From contig MU266354.1 in the NCBI GenBank assembly GCA_021014945.1, positions 62,001 to 126,000 on the forward strand: a stretch of 64,000 nt of DNA, written 5' to 3'. Position numbers and translations under genes: made by a program. The number at the start of each line of letters is the position of its first letter. Position 1 is the stretch's first letter. Of the stretch, positions 21,901 to 34,504 are shown piece after piece. The DNA is from Leucogyrophana mollusca. Taxonomy: Eukaryota > Basidiomycota > Agaricomycetes > Boletales. A model generated the notes under the pieces. It was not told the origin of the DNA. It did not search any database and was given only the letters and a program-made list of their open reading frames with translations.

Positions 21901-24900
21901 CATTGCAGTCAAGAGGCTCTGTTCATCTATATCTTTCACATCTGAGCGTAGCAAATGTCGGAGTGATGGATAAAGTATACACCACACATCGCTCAGTGGG
22001 AGATGTTTCGCGGCAGATGCGATGAAGGCAGCAGCACCTGCTAAGCATGAGGAGGTGGTATCGTTCCGCAGCTACGGTATGCGCGCACCTTGTCGAATCC
22101 AGACATTGGGGTGGTAGAAAAATCCCAAAGTAGCGCTCATCAGCTCCCATATCCGCATCTTCTGGAAAAGGCCGAGTTCACAGAGGCTAGTCAAAGCGGC
22201 AAGGACTCTTGCTACCACGGTTTCTTCTACATCTGGAACATTGCAACCCGGTTCAACAGCTGCGAAAAATCAGAAAAGGCCCGCCTACCTGACAGGGCCT
22301 GGATCATGAGTGGCAAGATGTACTCATCCAGGCTTCGCCCCCCAGCGCAGGCCGCAACATCGACGATACTCTCGAAGAAGGCGTAGCGCAGCAGCCAATC
22401 ACGGTCGTTCAGGTATGTAATCATGTGGCTCAGGAGTACGTCGTTAGTCTTCTGGCGCCCAAGGAAAATGCATAGCGAGGAAATGTTGTGTAGAATGGCA
22501 CGCTTGACGATGCTCGATGGGTCCATGAGTAACGTTGAGAGCTGTTCTTGAATTGATGCTTGCAAGTCCTGGAGGCTGGCATCGTATGATACCTGAGATA
22601 CCAGATTAATGAGTTTGTGCTACCTCTGAGGGTGCAAAGGAATAACTGCTAACCTCAAAGTGTACTTCGTCATACTCCTGCTTATCCATTCCAGGCGCAA
22701 TGTTGTAGGCTCCGTGCGCCTTTAAAGCCTGACCCATCTCGAGATAGCGTAAGGAGGTATCGGCGAGTTGTGCGATGCACTGGGCATAAGTGCATCGCAC
22801 AAATACCTCTGGGTCCTGAACAAGGTACTTCATGTTGGGAATAATATACTCTGGGAAGATCGATACGTTCGAAGGTGTGATAATCGTCACTAGCATCAGC
22901 TTCCCATGATCCATCAGTTAATATGCTTGATGCCAAAGGGAAAGAGATAAAATGAACACACTATTTGCATCAAAGTTCTCAGCGCTCCTGAACGTACAAT
23001 AGCGGCATCATCGTGGAGTAGGTCAACGACATAGGGCACCATCCTATCGAGCTTCGCCTCGTCTGTTAAATGGGCGGCGAGGGCCAGCGATACATCGAGT
23101 GCCTTTAAACGCGAGCTTGGGAGCGCACAGTTACGAATGTTGGCGCTGATGAGGGAGAGAATAATCAACGCTGGTCCGTCCTCCCTCGCCGCCATAGGTC
23201 CGAGTGCTTTCGTTTCACGATTTGGGATGTGAAGCTCGATTGGGAACACATCCTACAATATACCAAATGGGCGTAAGTCGAGGTTTACGAGACTTGAGGA
23301 ACGCGAACCTGGAACGGCTTTGACGAGCTCGTGGGCGCAGCGGTATTGTAGTCAACTCTGACATCCATGACCGTTCGCTCAACGTCTGCATCAGAGATGA
23401 TATAGGGCTCGACGCCCTCGTAGTCTTCCCAGATCCTCTCTAGCCTCCGGTCGCTATCACTCGGAAGTACATCATTTATACCCCCACTCGTACTTTCTTT
23501 CTGAGCGCCTTTGAGCCCGCTGTGCGTAGGCGTCGACACACTTGGAGTAACAACTGCCACCGGCGGCGCCGCAGCTGAAAGCGTCGACGAAGAGGAATAC
23601 GAGGATGGAGGGCGTGCGGGGAGGTCGCTTATCGACGAAACGTAGTTGTGCAGAAACGAGTAAAAGGACTCAGGAAGAACAGTGCCACGCGCAGTATGTA
23701 GGAGTGTATCGAACGTTGGACGAGCTGCCGGGTCGAGTGAGATCATCGATTTGATCATGGACTATGTAGAACAATGAGAATTCCCGGATGAACCAACCAC
23801 CACCCACAGACAGGAAACACGCAATAAAAGGGGAAAGGTACTCACTCGTACACCTTCGTCCTCGATGGCAGATAACTGTCCATCGACGTTGTACTCCCCT
23901 TCGCGATACTTGAACAGTTGACTCAGGGTGAAAAGAGATGCACCCTCTAAAAACATCTCCGCAATGACGCAGCCCGCGCTGAAGCAATCCATTGCCTCCG
24001 TCACCTTCCCGTCCCTCCTCCCACTCCCATCCAGTCCAAATACCTCCTCGCCTAACTTACTCTTCCTCGCGCTTACCTCGGGGTTGCTCGACGCAGTATA
24101 GAATCGCTCAGGCGCAACATAGCACGTGCGCCTACCGCTCATGTCAAAGAAAAACGAGAAGTCAGCGGGGTCATCGAGTGGGAGAAACGTGGGCTTGTAT
24201 GGCGCCGCAAAATCGGTAAGATACACCCAGTTCCAGGAGGTGACGAGGATGTTGGTAGATTTAATGTCTCCATGAGATATCTTGCGATTGCGGGCATCGC
24301 GAAGAGCGGCGAGGAGTTGGAACGCTATCCATTTCTTCTCTACTGTGCTTAAGAACGGGCGGGTGCTAGAGGAGCATTTCATGGAGCTGAGCTGGTATAT
24401 ATTCAACAAGCTTACCTGATGCGATCGTAGAGATTACTGGCTACCCATTGGCGAATAATGTAGCCAGCCTTGTCAGTCTCAACGAACGTTTGATAATTGT
24501 ACACATTGGCGATGTCTAGCAATGACTCTCTGTCCACTATATCGCACTAGTATCAGTATGTTCTGAATTACGCTATACAAGTAGCCATTGAACCACTACG
24601 CACTCTTCAGTCTCCGAAGATAGTTCCTTAAGCTTATACCAGGGTCCTGCTTGATGAATATCTTCACCACAAGGAAACCATTGCGGTGGCGGCATTTTAC
24701 GGTCTTGAGGAAACGTGCTTGTCCAAGGCTGTATGCACGCGCACATAAGACCAAGGACCAGACGAGCGGACGTGAGCGAAATGCAGAGAGTGAGGATGTA
24801 GAGCAATAAAGTATGGATTTGGAACACGGACCTCCGGTCATACACCACATCACCTCCTAGCTCGGCCACAAACGAGTCTAGGGCACCGCTCGTTCGCGTC

Positions 24901-24929
24901 AGAGTAGATCCTGACTGCGCATTCCCCAT
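18964..24929 (-). CDS. VPS15: Vps15, regulatory kinase-like subunit of PI3-kinase Vps34
   Basis: A large multi-exon gene of ~6 kb. The N-terminus MGNAQSGS fits N-myristoylation. The kinase-like domain follows, with FLVVKIFIKQD, WIAFQLLAAL, catalytic loop HGDIKSTNILV, TDFA in place of DFG (as usual in Vps15), and DFSFFFDMSGRRTCYVAPERF. The HEAT repeats come next (VPYVVDLLHDDAAIVRSGAL, PNMKYLVQDPEVFVRCTY, DRDWLLRYAFFESI), then a Ser/Pro-rich linker and a C-terminal WD40 propeller (HSDLITGLAVSPDHLFFVSC, DDKTVKVWD, GDRAGVIKVWRV). Vps15 anchors Vps34 on endosomal and autophagic membranes in complexes I and II. The domain set is complete and I see no break. Exon borders in the linker were not all resolved. 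Confidence 0.93.
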
Positions 24930-25824
24930 CGCACGAGAATCTTCTAAAACCTTCCGCCTTGCACGGTCGTTGCACGCAATGAGCTAGAGCACCGCGAGAC
25001 TGTATCGTGGTCGCAGCAATTATTCCTCACGCTTTAGGTCCAGTGGCAACAGGATTGGGGTGATTTATGAACAAAGATTAAAGCCCTGCGGTCAGCCTGA
25101 GAGCACGACCAAGATTTGTAAGTCGACCAGTACAGTAATGTATGAAGCTATCGAGTCGTAAAGTTCCAGTCACGCAAGGGACAACTAACGTCAGGTCACT
25201 TCAAGCTGACGCGAAAGCCAACACTGCCAAAAGCGGAGTTCACCACCCTTTCCTGTGATTTCACCAAAAGCAAATCATACCGACGACCAACCTACGTTCC
25301 GTGTAATTATAATCCTATAGGTATTGGTCCATGTAGTTCGTGCTGATAATTACATCCCCGGTGGAAGGCCAATGGCTCTCGATGGCAACTGTCTAGACTT
25401 GGTATGCCGACTATGATCCTTGTCACGGTCAGACGTACACAACAACTAACATTGATCTCTTGCATTGGACACTTGACATCGTTGGCTAGGAAGCGGGACA
25501 CACACGAATCTGTGTAAAATCTCGAGCAAGTCGCTTTAAGGCTAGAGACGAGAAGAAAACCATGAATGATCAAAGACAAGCATGAGGATCAATACGACTT
25601 GTTGCGGATCACCAGATCGGTGCTGTACGTTGCTAGTGGTGTCCGTATGCTCTCAGGCAGAGGCCAATGGATCGTACAAAAATAAGCAGATTCTGTGGTC
25701 ACCGAACTAGTTGCTTATGTCCGAGCATCATCTGAAACGCCGTTGGCCGGGAAATGAGTAATCCTTTTCATTCGAAGAACAAATACCGGTAGCAAACATG
25801 TTGTCCCAACCTAATGCACATATC
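24930..25824. other. Intergenic
   Basis: This includes the VPS15 promoter and the 3' end of the hydratase gene. A 90-codon minus frame (25307-25579) has a hydrophobic start and several Cys, but relies on a non-ATG start and shows no domain. Confidence 0.4.
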
Positions 25825-27281
25825 TTAGAGCTTGCTCCTCAATGCCTTCCTGACGAACGCAACACCACTACCTAGCACAACCTGAGAGTTCGGTTAGTGA
25901 GGCATGTGAGGAGGAACAATTAGTGGCACATACCTTTCCAGTAGTGGTGTTCTTCGTAACGAAGTTGACTTCCGTCGTTCCATTCGGGCCCGGACCCATC
26001 TCCCATATCAGTGTCTCGAGCGCGTGACCCGGAACAACGGGAGACGTAAATCTCACACCGAAGTAGGTGAGAGAGCGGGGATCGTCGTTTCCGACGGCCT
26101 TGATTACTGCGCGAGCAGCAAAGCCAAATGTCGACAGCCCGTGCAATATCACACCGTTAAAACCAGACTGCACTCCGACCTTTGAATCTATGATGGCGGG
26201 ATGAGAAAGCTGTGTAGAGCGTTCATTTGTGCTCATTTACCGATGTGGAGGGGGTTATAATCGCCACTGAGTCGGTAGACTATGGCCTGCTCGGGGGAAG
26301 TGTTGTCTTGGACTACCCAGTCGGGCTTCCGGTTTGTGGGGACAGGCTTACTTTGCGGAGCACTGGATACGGACTTCGAGAACTTGGTTCCGTTGACGAC
26401 CGCTCCAACGTAGAACTCTGCACTCTTCGATGTACTGTCAGTTGTCGCTCACGATCAGAAGGAGGGAACTGACAAGAAGCCTTGCGTATGGAACACCGGA
26501 AGAGTCAAGCAACAAGCTTTCCCTCTCCAAGATAACCCCGGATTCTAAATAGACTCAGGTAAGGTACAGGCGGTGAAGGCAGCTATTGCAGCTCACTGTT
26601 TTCATGGAATGCGGATATTTTTGACTTGAGCTTCCATCCGTCACCGCTTACTTGGGGCAGGTCCTTCAAAATCTCAATGCTTTGCGAGCCATGGACCTAG
26701 CAGTGCTCTGGTTAACGATCAGCATATGGATAGTTTGAATGACGCACAATGCGATTGATGTCCAGGGCGGGGAATCCCTCTGGTTGCTCGCCTTGATTCT
26801 TTTGGTCAAGGTAAGAGTTGAGCTCCTGTGAGTTGCCTGCTCAGCGGGATCAGTATCACGACGTGGGCGCAGGTGAAGGCTTTAGCCGAGATTCACCCTT
26901 GAAGGGAAGAACAACAGGATAGGTCGGCAGCGGCGCCCATGATTTGTCTGTGTGTCAAATAACCCTGAGTACTAGTCCTCCTTCCTAATGATTCAAGTCG
27001 GGCCTCCGAGTCCCGTACCAAGTTCTAAGACAACCGACGCCTGTTAGCAAGGGTTCAAACGACGAGTGCGAAATTCCCGACTGACCGTACACGAGCGAGA
27101 GATCATTCGGCTTCGCACCAACGCCAACAGCGTAGAGGATTAGGTCCCTCTGATTCCATGACACCTATGACGAAAGCCCCTACGGATGAGGATAACGCAC
27201 GATGCGACCGTAAGAGTCGGTAAGGCTTACAGGTTTCTCGTTCTTGTACTCGTACCCGACAAACTGCCCGAGATCAACCAT
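25825..27281 (-). CDS. Peroxisomal MaoC-type 2-enoyl-CoA hydratase 2
   Basis: Exons assemble to a double-hotdog protein of about 310 residues. The N-terminal half reads [45 protein letters not shown]. The C-terminal half carries the hydratase-2 motif [14 protein letters not shown] followed by [20 protein letters not shown]. The protein ends VRKALRSKL, a perfect PTS1 peroxisomal signal. It should hydrate trans-2-enoyl-CoA to (3R)-hydroxyacyl-CoA in fatty acid beta-oxidation. In Fox2-type multifunctional enzymes this domain is fused to dehydrogenase domains; here it stands alone. Asp and His of the GDYNPLHID motif are the catalytic pair. The start at 27281 is the first good ATG; a further 5' exon cannot be excluded. 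Confidence 0.88.
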
Positions 27282-27757
27282 AGCCAGCGCGCGTGATACA
27301 ACCGGGACGAGAAGGTCTGAACGTGAAAGCTTGAGAACGAGCTTACGTGACTGAATTACTCATGAATCTCGCACCGTCGTTATTTACCGCACTTGTTATC
27401 CCCAGTTCGCACCTGACAATGTGACCACACGTACACACCCTCAAGGCGATACCATGAGTGACCACATACATCCCATGTATTTGTCCCCGAAAGCCCGAAA
27501 AAAGCAAATATGGTACACATTAATGCTAGGTACAAGGGAAGGACAAAGATAAACACCACCAGGAATGACCAGAAATCTAAGTGAGCCCACCAATCTACGT
27601 GTGTTCAGACCATTATCCATGTGTTGTACCATTAGCCAAAGGTCCATGTATCCTCCCAACGTAGCAGAGCAAAAAGCGTGATTGAAAAGAATAAAGAAAT
27701 CGGCCCAATGTGTAGAGGAGATATAATTTAAAGTAAGGGAGATGTTCGATAAATACC
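27282..27757. other. Intergenic
   Basis: This lies between the AIM9-like stop and the hydratase start, both on the minus strand. No gene is supported; it should hold the hydratase promoter. Confidence 0.45.
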
Positions 27758-29685
27758 TCACGCCGTGGCTTGCGCCACCGGCACTGTATCCCTGAACGGC
27801 CACCAGTCCTGTGGAAGGATAGCTTCGATTTCGTTGGTAAGCGCGGTCGGTAGGCGACTGCGCGTTCCATCGAGCAAAGCTCGCTTTGAAGGGTACTCGG
27901 TGGGCGAAACCCACCCATACAGCCGCATACCGAACGTTGAACGCAAATCATCAAGGAAATCGTGCCAGTCAAGGTACCTGTCCCGCTGCCTCTTCAGAGC
28001 ATTCACTTCCTCGCGAGAAAAACGCAACGGGCACGGTTGGTCCGCGCACGAAAGCTTGTTCCACTCGGAGCAAACGTCCAGGAGCGCAAGGCGCAGGGGA
28101 AGAATACCGTCCTTCCACGTGCGCCCCGCAGCGCGTACAGCCATCGTCCGCGTCTCGCGGTTGTCAATTCTGTATGGGTAGAGCTGCTTGATCTCGTAGA
28201 GCTTGTACAACATCTTCGCCTTGTGCTCCTCCCTTGACATCGCCTGCGATGGTGCGCTCATGTCTTCGTAACCGATGGGAAGTTCGGGAAAGTCAAGTCC
28301 AGAAGGGACATCACCAGCGGTACCAGCCAAGAACGAAGGGGCGGTCATCTGGAGGTAGGCGGGACCTGCCCAGCAGCCTTGCCAATCGATGATGCTAACG
28401 ACACGTCGCTCGTCATCATCCGATACAAAGACGTTCCCGGGGTTCAAGTCTGGATGCCATAGATTGGAAGCGAGAACCTTTCTGGAGGATGGAACAAGAG
28501 CAGGAACGATGGAACGATACTGTTCTAAAGCACGCAGATGTTCCTCCTGAACCTGGGGGCCTGGGACGTTACGGAAAGGATCGTCATGAATGTTGGGTTT
28601 AGCATGGCGCGAAATCCACGCTTCCTCGCGCAAGGCGAGGGAGCGGAGGTAATCGGCCGGCGATGACCCTGGATGAATGGTTAAACGAATTCACGAATAC
28701 GAAAAAATTGCTCTACGCACACGGTCCTCTATCAAGCTCCATATCCGCCCGTTCATCCTCGTAGAATGTGCGATGGGCCATTGGCCCAATGCAGAACTTG
28801 TCCTCCGATCCGAATCTGCGAGCCCCTTCAGCGTACAAACGAGGAGCCCTTCGCGATTCTGGGACGTCCTCCTTGTAGTAGAGACTGCCGTACTGGGAGA
28901 ACTTGGCGTTCAACATGTTCTTCTCTATAGCGGCCAATGAATTGACGACATTCTTTTTCTGGCGAGAATCCATGGTGCGCCATACGGTGCTGAGCTGGAC
29001 ACCAGGAGCAGTCTCCATGATGATAAACTCCGCGCCAACCTCGTTGCTCGAAGCTTTCGAGCTCCAAGCAAGTATCTTCGGAACAGGGATACCGAGATTG
29101 TTGCGCGCGAAATCCATCGTAGCTACCTCACTAGATGTCATGAGGTGGTCAGGACCAGCTATAGGGTTCTACAGGGTATAACTCAATATAAAAATGCTAT
29201 CTCCGAAAAATACTGGCACATACCTTGATACGAGCAGTGACCCGACGTCCATTTGCCAACGTAACCATCAGAGACTTGTTGAACAGACCTTCCTTCTTCT
29301 CCATTGCGACGACGGGGGAACCACATACAGAGGCGATGACGTTGTGCAACCCAACGACGTTGAACTTCGTGTAGCGTTGCGCCATCTGCTGAGACTCGTT
29401 GTACAGCCATCGTCCTGAAGTATAACGGAAGAGGTCCTCATTGGCGTCGGTACCATACGAGGTAGTATTTACTGGTACGGAGTCAGATGAGCATGCGGGC
29501 GGAAATACTACGGGGAAGGGGAAAAACATACCAGATGGTTGGGGTACAGGCGGAGGCGGAAGAGAAAGATAAGATGGGGGAGAGATGCTGACTGCTGTCG
29601 CGAATTTACGGTAGACATTGGGATTTCTGGGTATCGTTGCTGCTTTCAGGATCCTGGCGGAAACCGGGGTACGTGCTACCTTCAT
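27758..29685 (-). CDS. AIM9-like mitochondrial phosphotransferase (APH/protein-kinase fold)
   Basis: The exons start at 29685 with a mitochondrial-type leader (MKVARTPVSARILKAATIPR, no acidic residues). The AIM9 signature follows: EDLFRYTSGRWLYNE, FNVVGLHNVIA, ANGRRVTARIK, SSEVATMDFARNNLGIPVP, GAEFIIMETAPG. The APH catalytic region is intact: LWHPDLNPGNVFVSDDD (HxDxxxxN, with Pro at position 2) and VVSIIDWQGCWAGP (metal-binding Asp). The protein ends ILPQDWWPFRD...AQATA. Yeast Aim9/Fmp29 is a mitochondrial protein of unknown substrate, so the kinase activity is inferred from the fold. A 60-nt GTATGT..CCAG intron near the N-terminus is in frame if retained; I treat it as spliced. Confidence 0.88.
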
Positions 29686-32600
29686 AGCAAACTCATGAGC
29701 TTCCTACTTCCAACAGGAATGACAATGAGTCAAGAAAAAATGAAGTATAGGTGCGCCAGAATGGACAACGGTTGAAAAGGAAGACCTGGAGGGAGGGACG
29801 ATGGTGGGGGAGAGAGAGAATATGTGTAACTCCGCGTAAAGCCTAGCCGCCTAAATATGCGGGGAACTTGGCGACCGTGATCGAAAAATGTCTCAGGATC
29901 AAGTGACTGCTCCATTTTGGACTCCAATATAGGGCTGGATCCGGTTCTCTACCCGCCACAGACATCATCTTTACGTCGATTCTAACCAGAAAAATTCACA
30001 GCAGAGCGGGAGAAGGGAACGTTCGTATTTTTCTGACGACATCTCCTCAACAGCTGACCAGCCCATTTTCCCCTGCTTTTTTACGGCCTATTTTGCGCGG
30101 TCATTTCTCAACGGACCCAGTCTCTATCGAAATCAAATCCTATCGTCGCATTCTACCGCCCTGTGTACCTTGGGGAACCAGCGAGAAGATCTGGAAGAAC
30201 TTTCGAAGGATGTGAAATAAGCTTGTATGGCTAATTAAAACATGCCTTACACTGACTGATTCTCACTCTTCCCCTTGCCGTGATTGGTGCATGCCTTGCG
30301 CAGCCGCGCCTCGGAATGATGCGTGCGGCAACAGGCGGTGAGACTGCTATATAATCCGGTCCTCACAAGGCTGGAATCGTGCGCAGTAAGGCAGCAACGC
30401 AGCTATCTAAATGTGGGGTAACCGCAATTGTCATATCTTTCTCATCAAACGTCGTGCAGGTTTACACTTCGCGAACAATCGGCCAATCGGTTGAAGGCAA
30501 TCGAGAACATCGAAAGGGAACTTTCTTTGACATCCAGGACGTGACGCTTCCAGACCACGATACGTACAGGAACACGGAATGCCTTCGATGCCTCGAGGGA
30601 ATGCCGCGTAATCCGGCCTCTTGGGTAACGCACGTTGCCTACAATCGCAGATGATCACCGCTATCTTGCTTATTGATGCGCAACCTGCTCAGTCTCGGAT
30701 ATTAAAATTCACCAAAGTCGGCCTGCACGTCCACGAAACCTACCCTTTGACTCCTATTTGCTGCAGTCAAGCCTGATCATTGAAACTGTATCGTCAGTCA
30801 AATATCTTATTTCTCCAGCGAATAGCGATTTGCCCAACGGACCGAAAGGTCCATTTGGTCTACAAATGCGCGGAAGCCAAGTCATCGTACTTCTTGCATC
30901 ACCGAGAAGTTGCTTGACACCTTACCGGAAGTGAATCGTGATCGGAACTCGTGTCGGTTTCCTCGGCCGTTGCGACTAAGCATGCTCCACCGGAACTAGG
31001 TCACCGCCCAGTTGCGTGCTCAGCTACCCACTAACGAGCGCTCCGATGCCGTCTCGACCGCATTCTGTGTTCACTACACTGCCGGTCTGCAAAGTATGTC
31101 GGGCCCGCTCTAGGTGGTTACATGTTTCAAGATCCCCAAACGTTGTCGACCGTTGCTCCCAACCCCGAAATAGGTAAGCGGCTCCCGCCTGCAGCCCGCC
31201 CAGTTTCATCCCTTGCCCGTTTAACACTCGGAGATGTAATAGTGGGCCGAAGACCGCACGGAACACCATGCAACTCCGAGCCCACCTGGTTGCCACGGGG
31301 TAGATCTGCGGTCGTTCGCATTACAATTTCTACCTGGAACACACGTAGCCTGGACACCGGGTCCCCTATCTCTCTGGTATGCGACGTAATTGTGCTCTCA
31401 CACGAACCAACATCCATTCCCTTTCCACTGCTGCGATATCGCTGCTCCAGGTGTACAAGTTCACACAGACAGTCATCTCACTTCTCTCATGAGTCGTCAT
31501 GTCCCCACTGGCCACTCCCCTCCGGTTGGGTCCAATGTCCGCTCGGACATTGCTATGGTTTTTCTTTGCCTCCATTGCCCAGTCATGCCCTCGCAATACC
31601 ATTTTCGATCACTCGTCAGCTGGGCTATAATTCGTCTTATGCAGCTATCCTCCGCTTAATCGTTCCATCCTTCCCTACCACGATAGGTCACTCAGCACAC
31701 CAACGCACTAAGCATCGATGTGTTGGTGACGGTCATCGAAATACTTGATTTTTCTCTGCCAAGGCCAGCTTGTCTGATAATCTTTATCGGATCTACCGCG
31801 ATAGCGCTTGATTGACCCTGGTCGAGTACACAGTCGTCAAGCGTAAGATTGTTCCGACTAGATCGAGGTGCACCGACAAGACTTTCAGCTGCATACACGT
31901 GACAGCATTATGACGATGAGGAGTACGAATACTTAGGGGCATCAAGGTCGCGTGGACAAACCTATAGCGGCCATTTTTTCACCTGTGGTCGACTCGACAT
32001 ACAGATACGCCCTAACGGCTTTTAACCGAATTTTCATCGCACTCCCGATGGAGTTCCGTGGCCCTCACTTGAATTTTCTCAGATTCGCCGTCAGTAAACG
32101 AAGAAACTCAGAACCTTCCATGATATGTCTGCAAGCGAAAAATGACCAGCTTCATAAGGCATGAAGAACCCCAGGGCTCACGTCTGCGATATACTCACAG
32201 AAGCATCGAGGGCTTTCCGCGGGACCGCTTGTAATGTACCTGAATAGCTTTGTGGCACAGACGACAAGGTTGGAGGTTTGAAGGTTGACATCGACTTTCC
32301 GATGCCAAGGCGGTCGGGGGCCAAAACCATCTCCCTATGCCACGACACGCCTGGATACACCCACTTAAGTACGCGGATGATGGGTACTTCCTGTCATTCG
32401 GGATGATGGTGTCACTAGTTATGAGCAATCCAAGTCGGTTTAGCGTTGCTCAGTGATGTTGCTTCGGTGTGAGTCGTAGAGCATGCTCCCTGAAGAAAGT
32501 ACCGTTGAAGCGTTACCGGGCTTCGATCAGAGCACTCTTTCCCCGCGACATGGCGATGGGGCCACGCCATCACATATCGAGGCTCACCTTTCGTACCGCC

Positions 32601-33293
32601 CGTAGAGAACCCGAAGGTTACTCGGATCAGGACCCTGCAAAGATATCCTATTAGCATTGAGGTATACCTAAGCAACAATGACCTGGGAGAGAAAATCGGC
32701 CACTGTTGCATATAAGGATGCGGCCATGATGGCGGCGTAGCACCAGTCCTAAGGACTCGGGAACGTGTAAAGCTCACTAGAATTGAATAGGAACAGGTTG
32801 CCCTATGTATCGGGAGAGAGAAATATGAAGAAACAGCTGAGAAGAAGCGTCTACCTTCCTTCGAACCTTTGGCTTGGCTGCCCACGGGAGTAGGAGGAGT
32901 ACTACGGGTGTAGTGCTGGCTTGGTCTGAAGAGGATGTCCCATGCTGGCACTGTTTCCTTCCGCCTTCCAGGAAAATGCTCCCGCGGGCTTCGGCGTTGC
33001 CCGGCAACCACAGTCCACAACCGGCTGCAGCATGTTCCAGTCAACAGGGTGTCCAGCCAGAATCCACTTTGGTTCGTGGCGAAAGCAAAGGTAACGTTAT
33101 GGCCGGACAACCTGTATTCCGGAGAGACAAAGATAGGTTTGCCGCCTTGTGGATTTGGGTGGTGATATGATCCAAATCTTATCGCAGAACCGGGTAATTG
33201 CGCTGCTAACCGAGGAATTGGCACCACCTCGTTGGCTCTCCCACGAGTTTCACTCAAGTTGAGAGCCATGAGACCATGGAAGCCCCGTAGCAT
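29686..33293. other. Gene-poor stretch (3.6 kb)
   Basis: This is the longest interval without a recognised gene. Several frames of 60-208 codons occur on both strands, with biased composition and no domain. CTATATAATCC near 30344-30354 is TATA-like but no convincing gene follows it. The right part holds a long minus frame described separately. The interval could contain decayed genes, a non-coding RNA, or the AIM9-like and 7TM promoters; I cannot tell which. Confidence 0.5.
32415..33290 (-). other. Long unexplained minus-strand frame
   Basis: A frame of 333 codons in total extends from 33416. Its first ~40 codons are antisense to the 7TM gene; the remainder (33290-32415) has no other explanation. 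Stretches such as GGKPIFVSPEYRLSG and YVMAWPHRHVAGKEC look protein-like, but I know no family and see no splice pattern. It could be a chance frame, a decayed gene or an orphan gene. Confidence 0.3.
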
Positions 33294-34504
33294 ATGTCTT
33301 ACTCCCCCAACGAGTCCCCCGCTCAGCTCTTTGCTGAGGGGACATGGCTCCAAGGCGCCATCGTCACTGGTGTCTGCTATGGAGTCGTCGTCGTTCTCTT
33401 CCTCATGTGCTGTCAATCCCTCTGGCGGCGGATTAACTCTAGGGATATCGGCTACAAGAAGAACATGTTCTTTCTTGCCTATGTCATTTTCATTTTTGCT
33501 CTGGGCACCATCTACATGGCCTTCAATTCCCAGATCACGCAGCTAGGCTTCATAAACAATCGCGAATACCCTGGTGGACCCGCAGATTTCGAGTCCAATA
33601 CTTCCAGTCCCCCTCTCAATTCCGCATTCGTTTTGTCTAACTGGTGTGCAGATGCAATGATGGTGAGCCAATCAAATAATTCACCCTTGCCATTTCCGTT
33701 AACGCTCCTGCGTTAGATCTGGCGATGCATAGTTGTATACAGAGACTCGAGGTTCTCTCCCGCAGTCATCCTCTTCGGAGGCATCATGTTGCTCGCTTCA
33801 GTTGGTAGGTCATGTGACTAGGATGTTCCTAAGGGAGATGTTTCTGACTTGGACCATAGTCACCGGATGCTTGTGGTTGGTCATAGTATCGAGCCCAGCT
33901 CAGGACGCAACCGGATGGATGTCTTTCAGCTTCCTCTTCCCGTACCTAAGCGTTTCACTCGCTATCAACGTCATCGTCAGCATTTTGACCGCAGGTCGCT
34001 TGCTATATCACCGGCGTCGCATATCAAGAGTTCTAGGTCCCGGCCATGGAGCCCTATACACCAGCTTCGCTGCCATGATTGTAGAATCTGCGGCAGTTTA
34101 TTCGGTCGTATCCCTCCTATATCTCATACCCTACGCGGTGAATAGTCCCCTCGCCAATGCCTTCATGCAAATACTCGGTGAAGCCCAGGTGAGTGTACAT
34201 GTCATGCCTCTACGGACCGTGAGCTTACCTACTCGTCAAAAACCAGATAATAGCACCGCTGCTCATCATCTATCGAGTGGCTGAGGGCAAAGCCTGGTCT
34301 CAGAATCACACAACCCAAGCTTTAGCTACGACCATGGATACCTCCCTCCGCATGCGACGTATGTCACACGGCGCACCCGCTCACCCGCTACCAAACGGCA
34401 GATCCTCCAACAGGCTTAATGTTGAGGTCAACTTCGACGCATCCAAGAGCCAGGAGTCAATAAAATTCGATAAGGGGAATCGCGACGACAGCAGCCCCGT
34501 ATAG
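33294..34504 (+). CDS. Seven-transmembrane protein of basidiomycete type
   Basis: Four exons (the first, 33294-33662, is exactly 123 codons) give a protein with about seven hydrophobic helices: GAIVTGVCYGVVVVLFLMCC, MFFLAYVIFIFALGTIYM, AVILFGGIMLLASVVTGCLW, FLFPYLSVSLAINVIVSIL, then two or three further segments including SAAVYSVVSLLYLIPYAV and IIAPLLIIYRVAEGKAWS. A soluble Ser/Asn-rich tail follows. The order of segments, the charged loop WRRINSRDIGYKKN and the YRVAEGKAW ending match a large uncharacterised family common in Agaricomycetes. It should be a plasma or internal membrane protein; ligand and signalling role are unknown. Confidence 0.85.

Noticed and set aside
27765..28237. Plus-strand frames of 90-138 codons
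   Set aside because: Antisense to the AIM9-like C-terminal exon, which has clear catalytic motifs.
31122..31748. 208-codon plus frame in the gene-poor stretch
   Set aside because: Pro/Ser/His/Cys-biased with no recognisable domain and no intron support; overlapping frames on the other strand are equally long.
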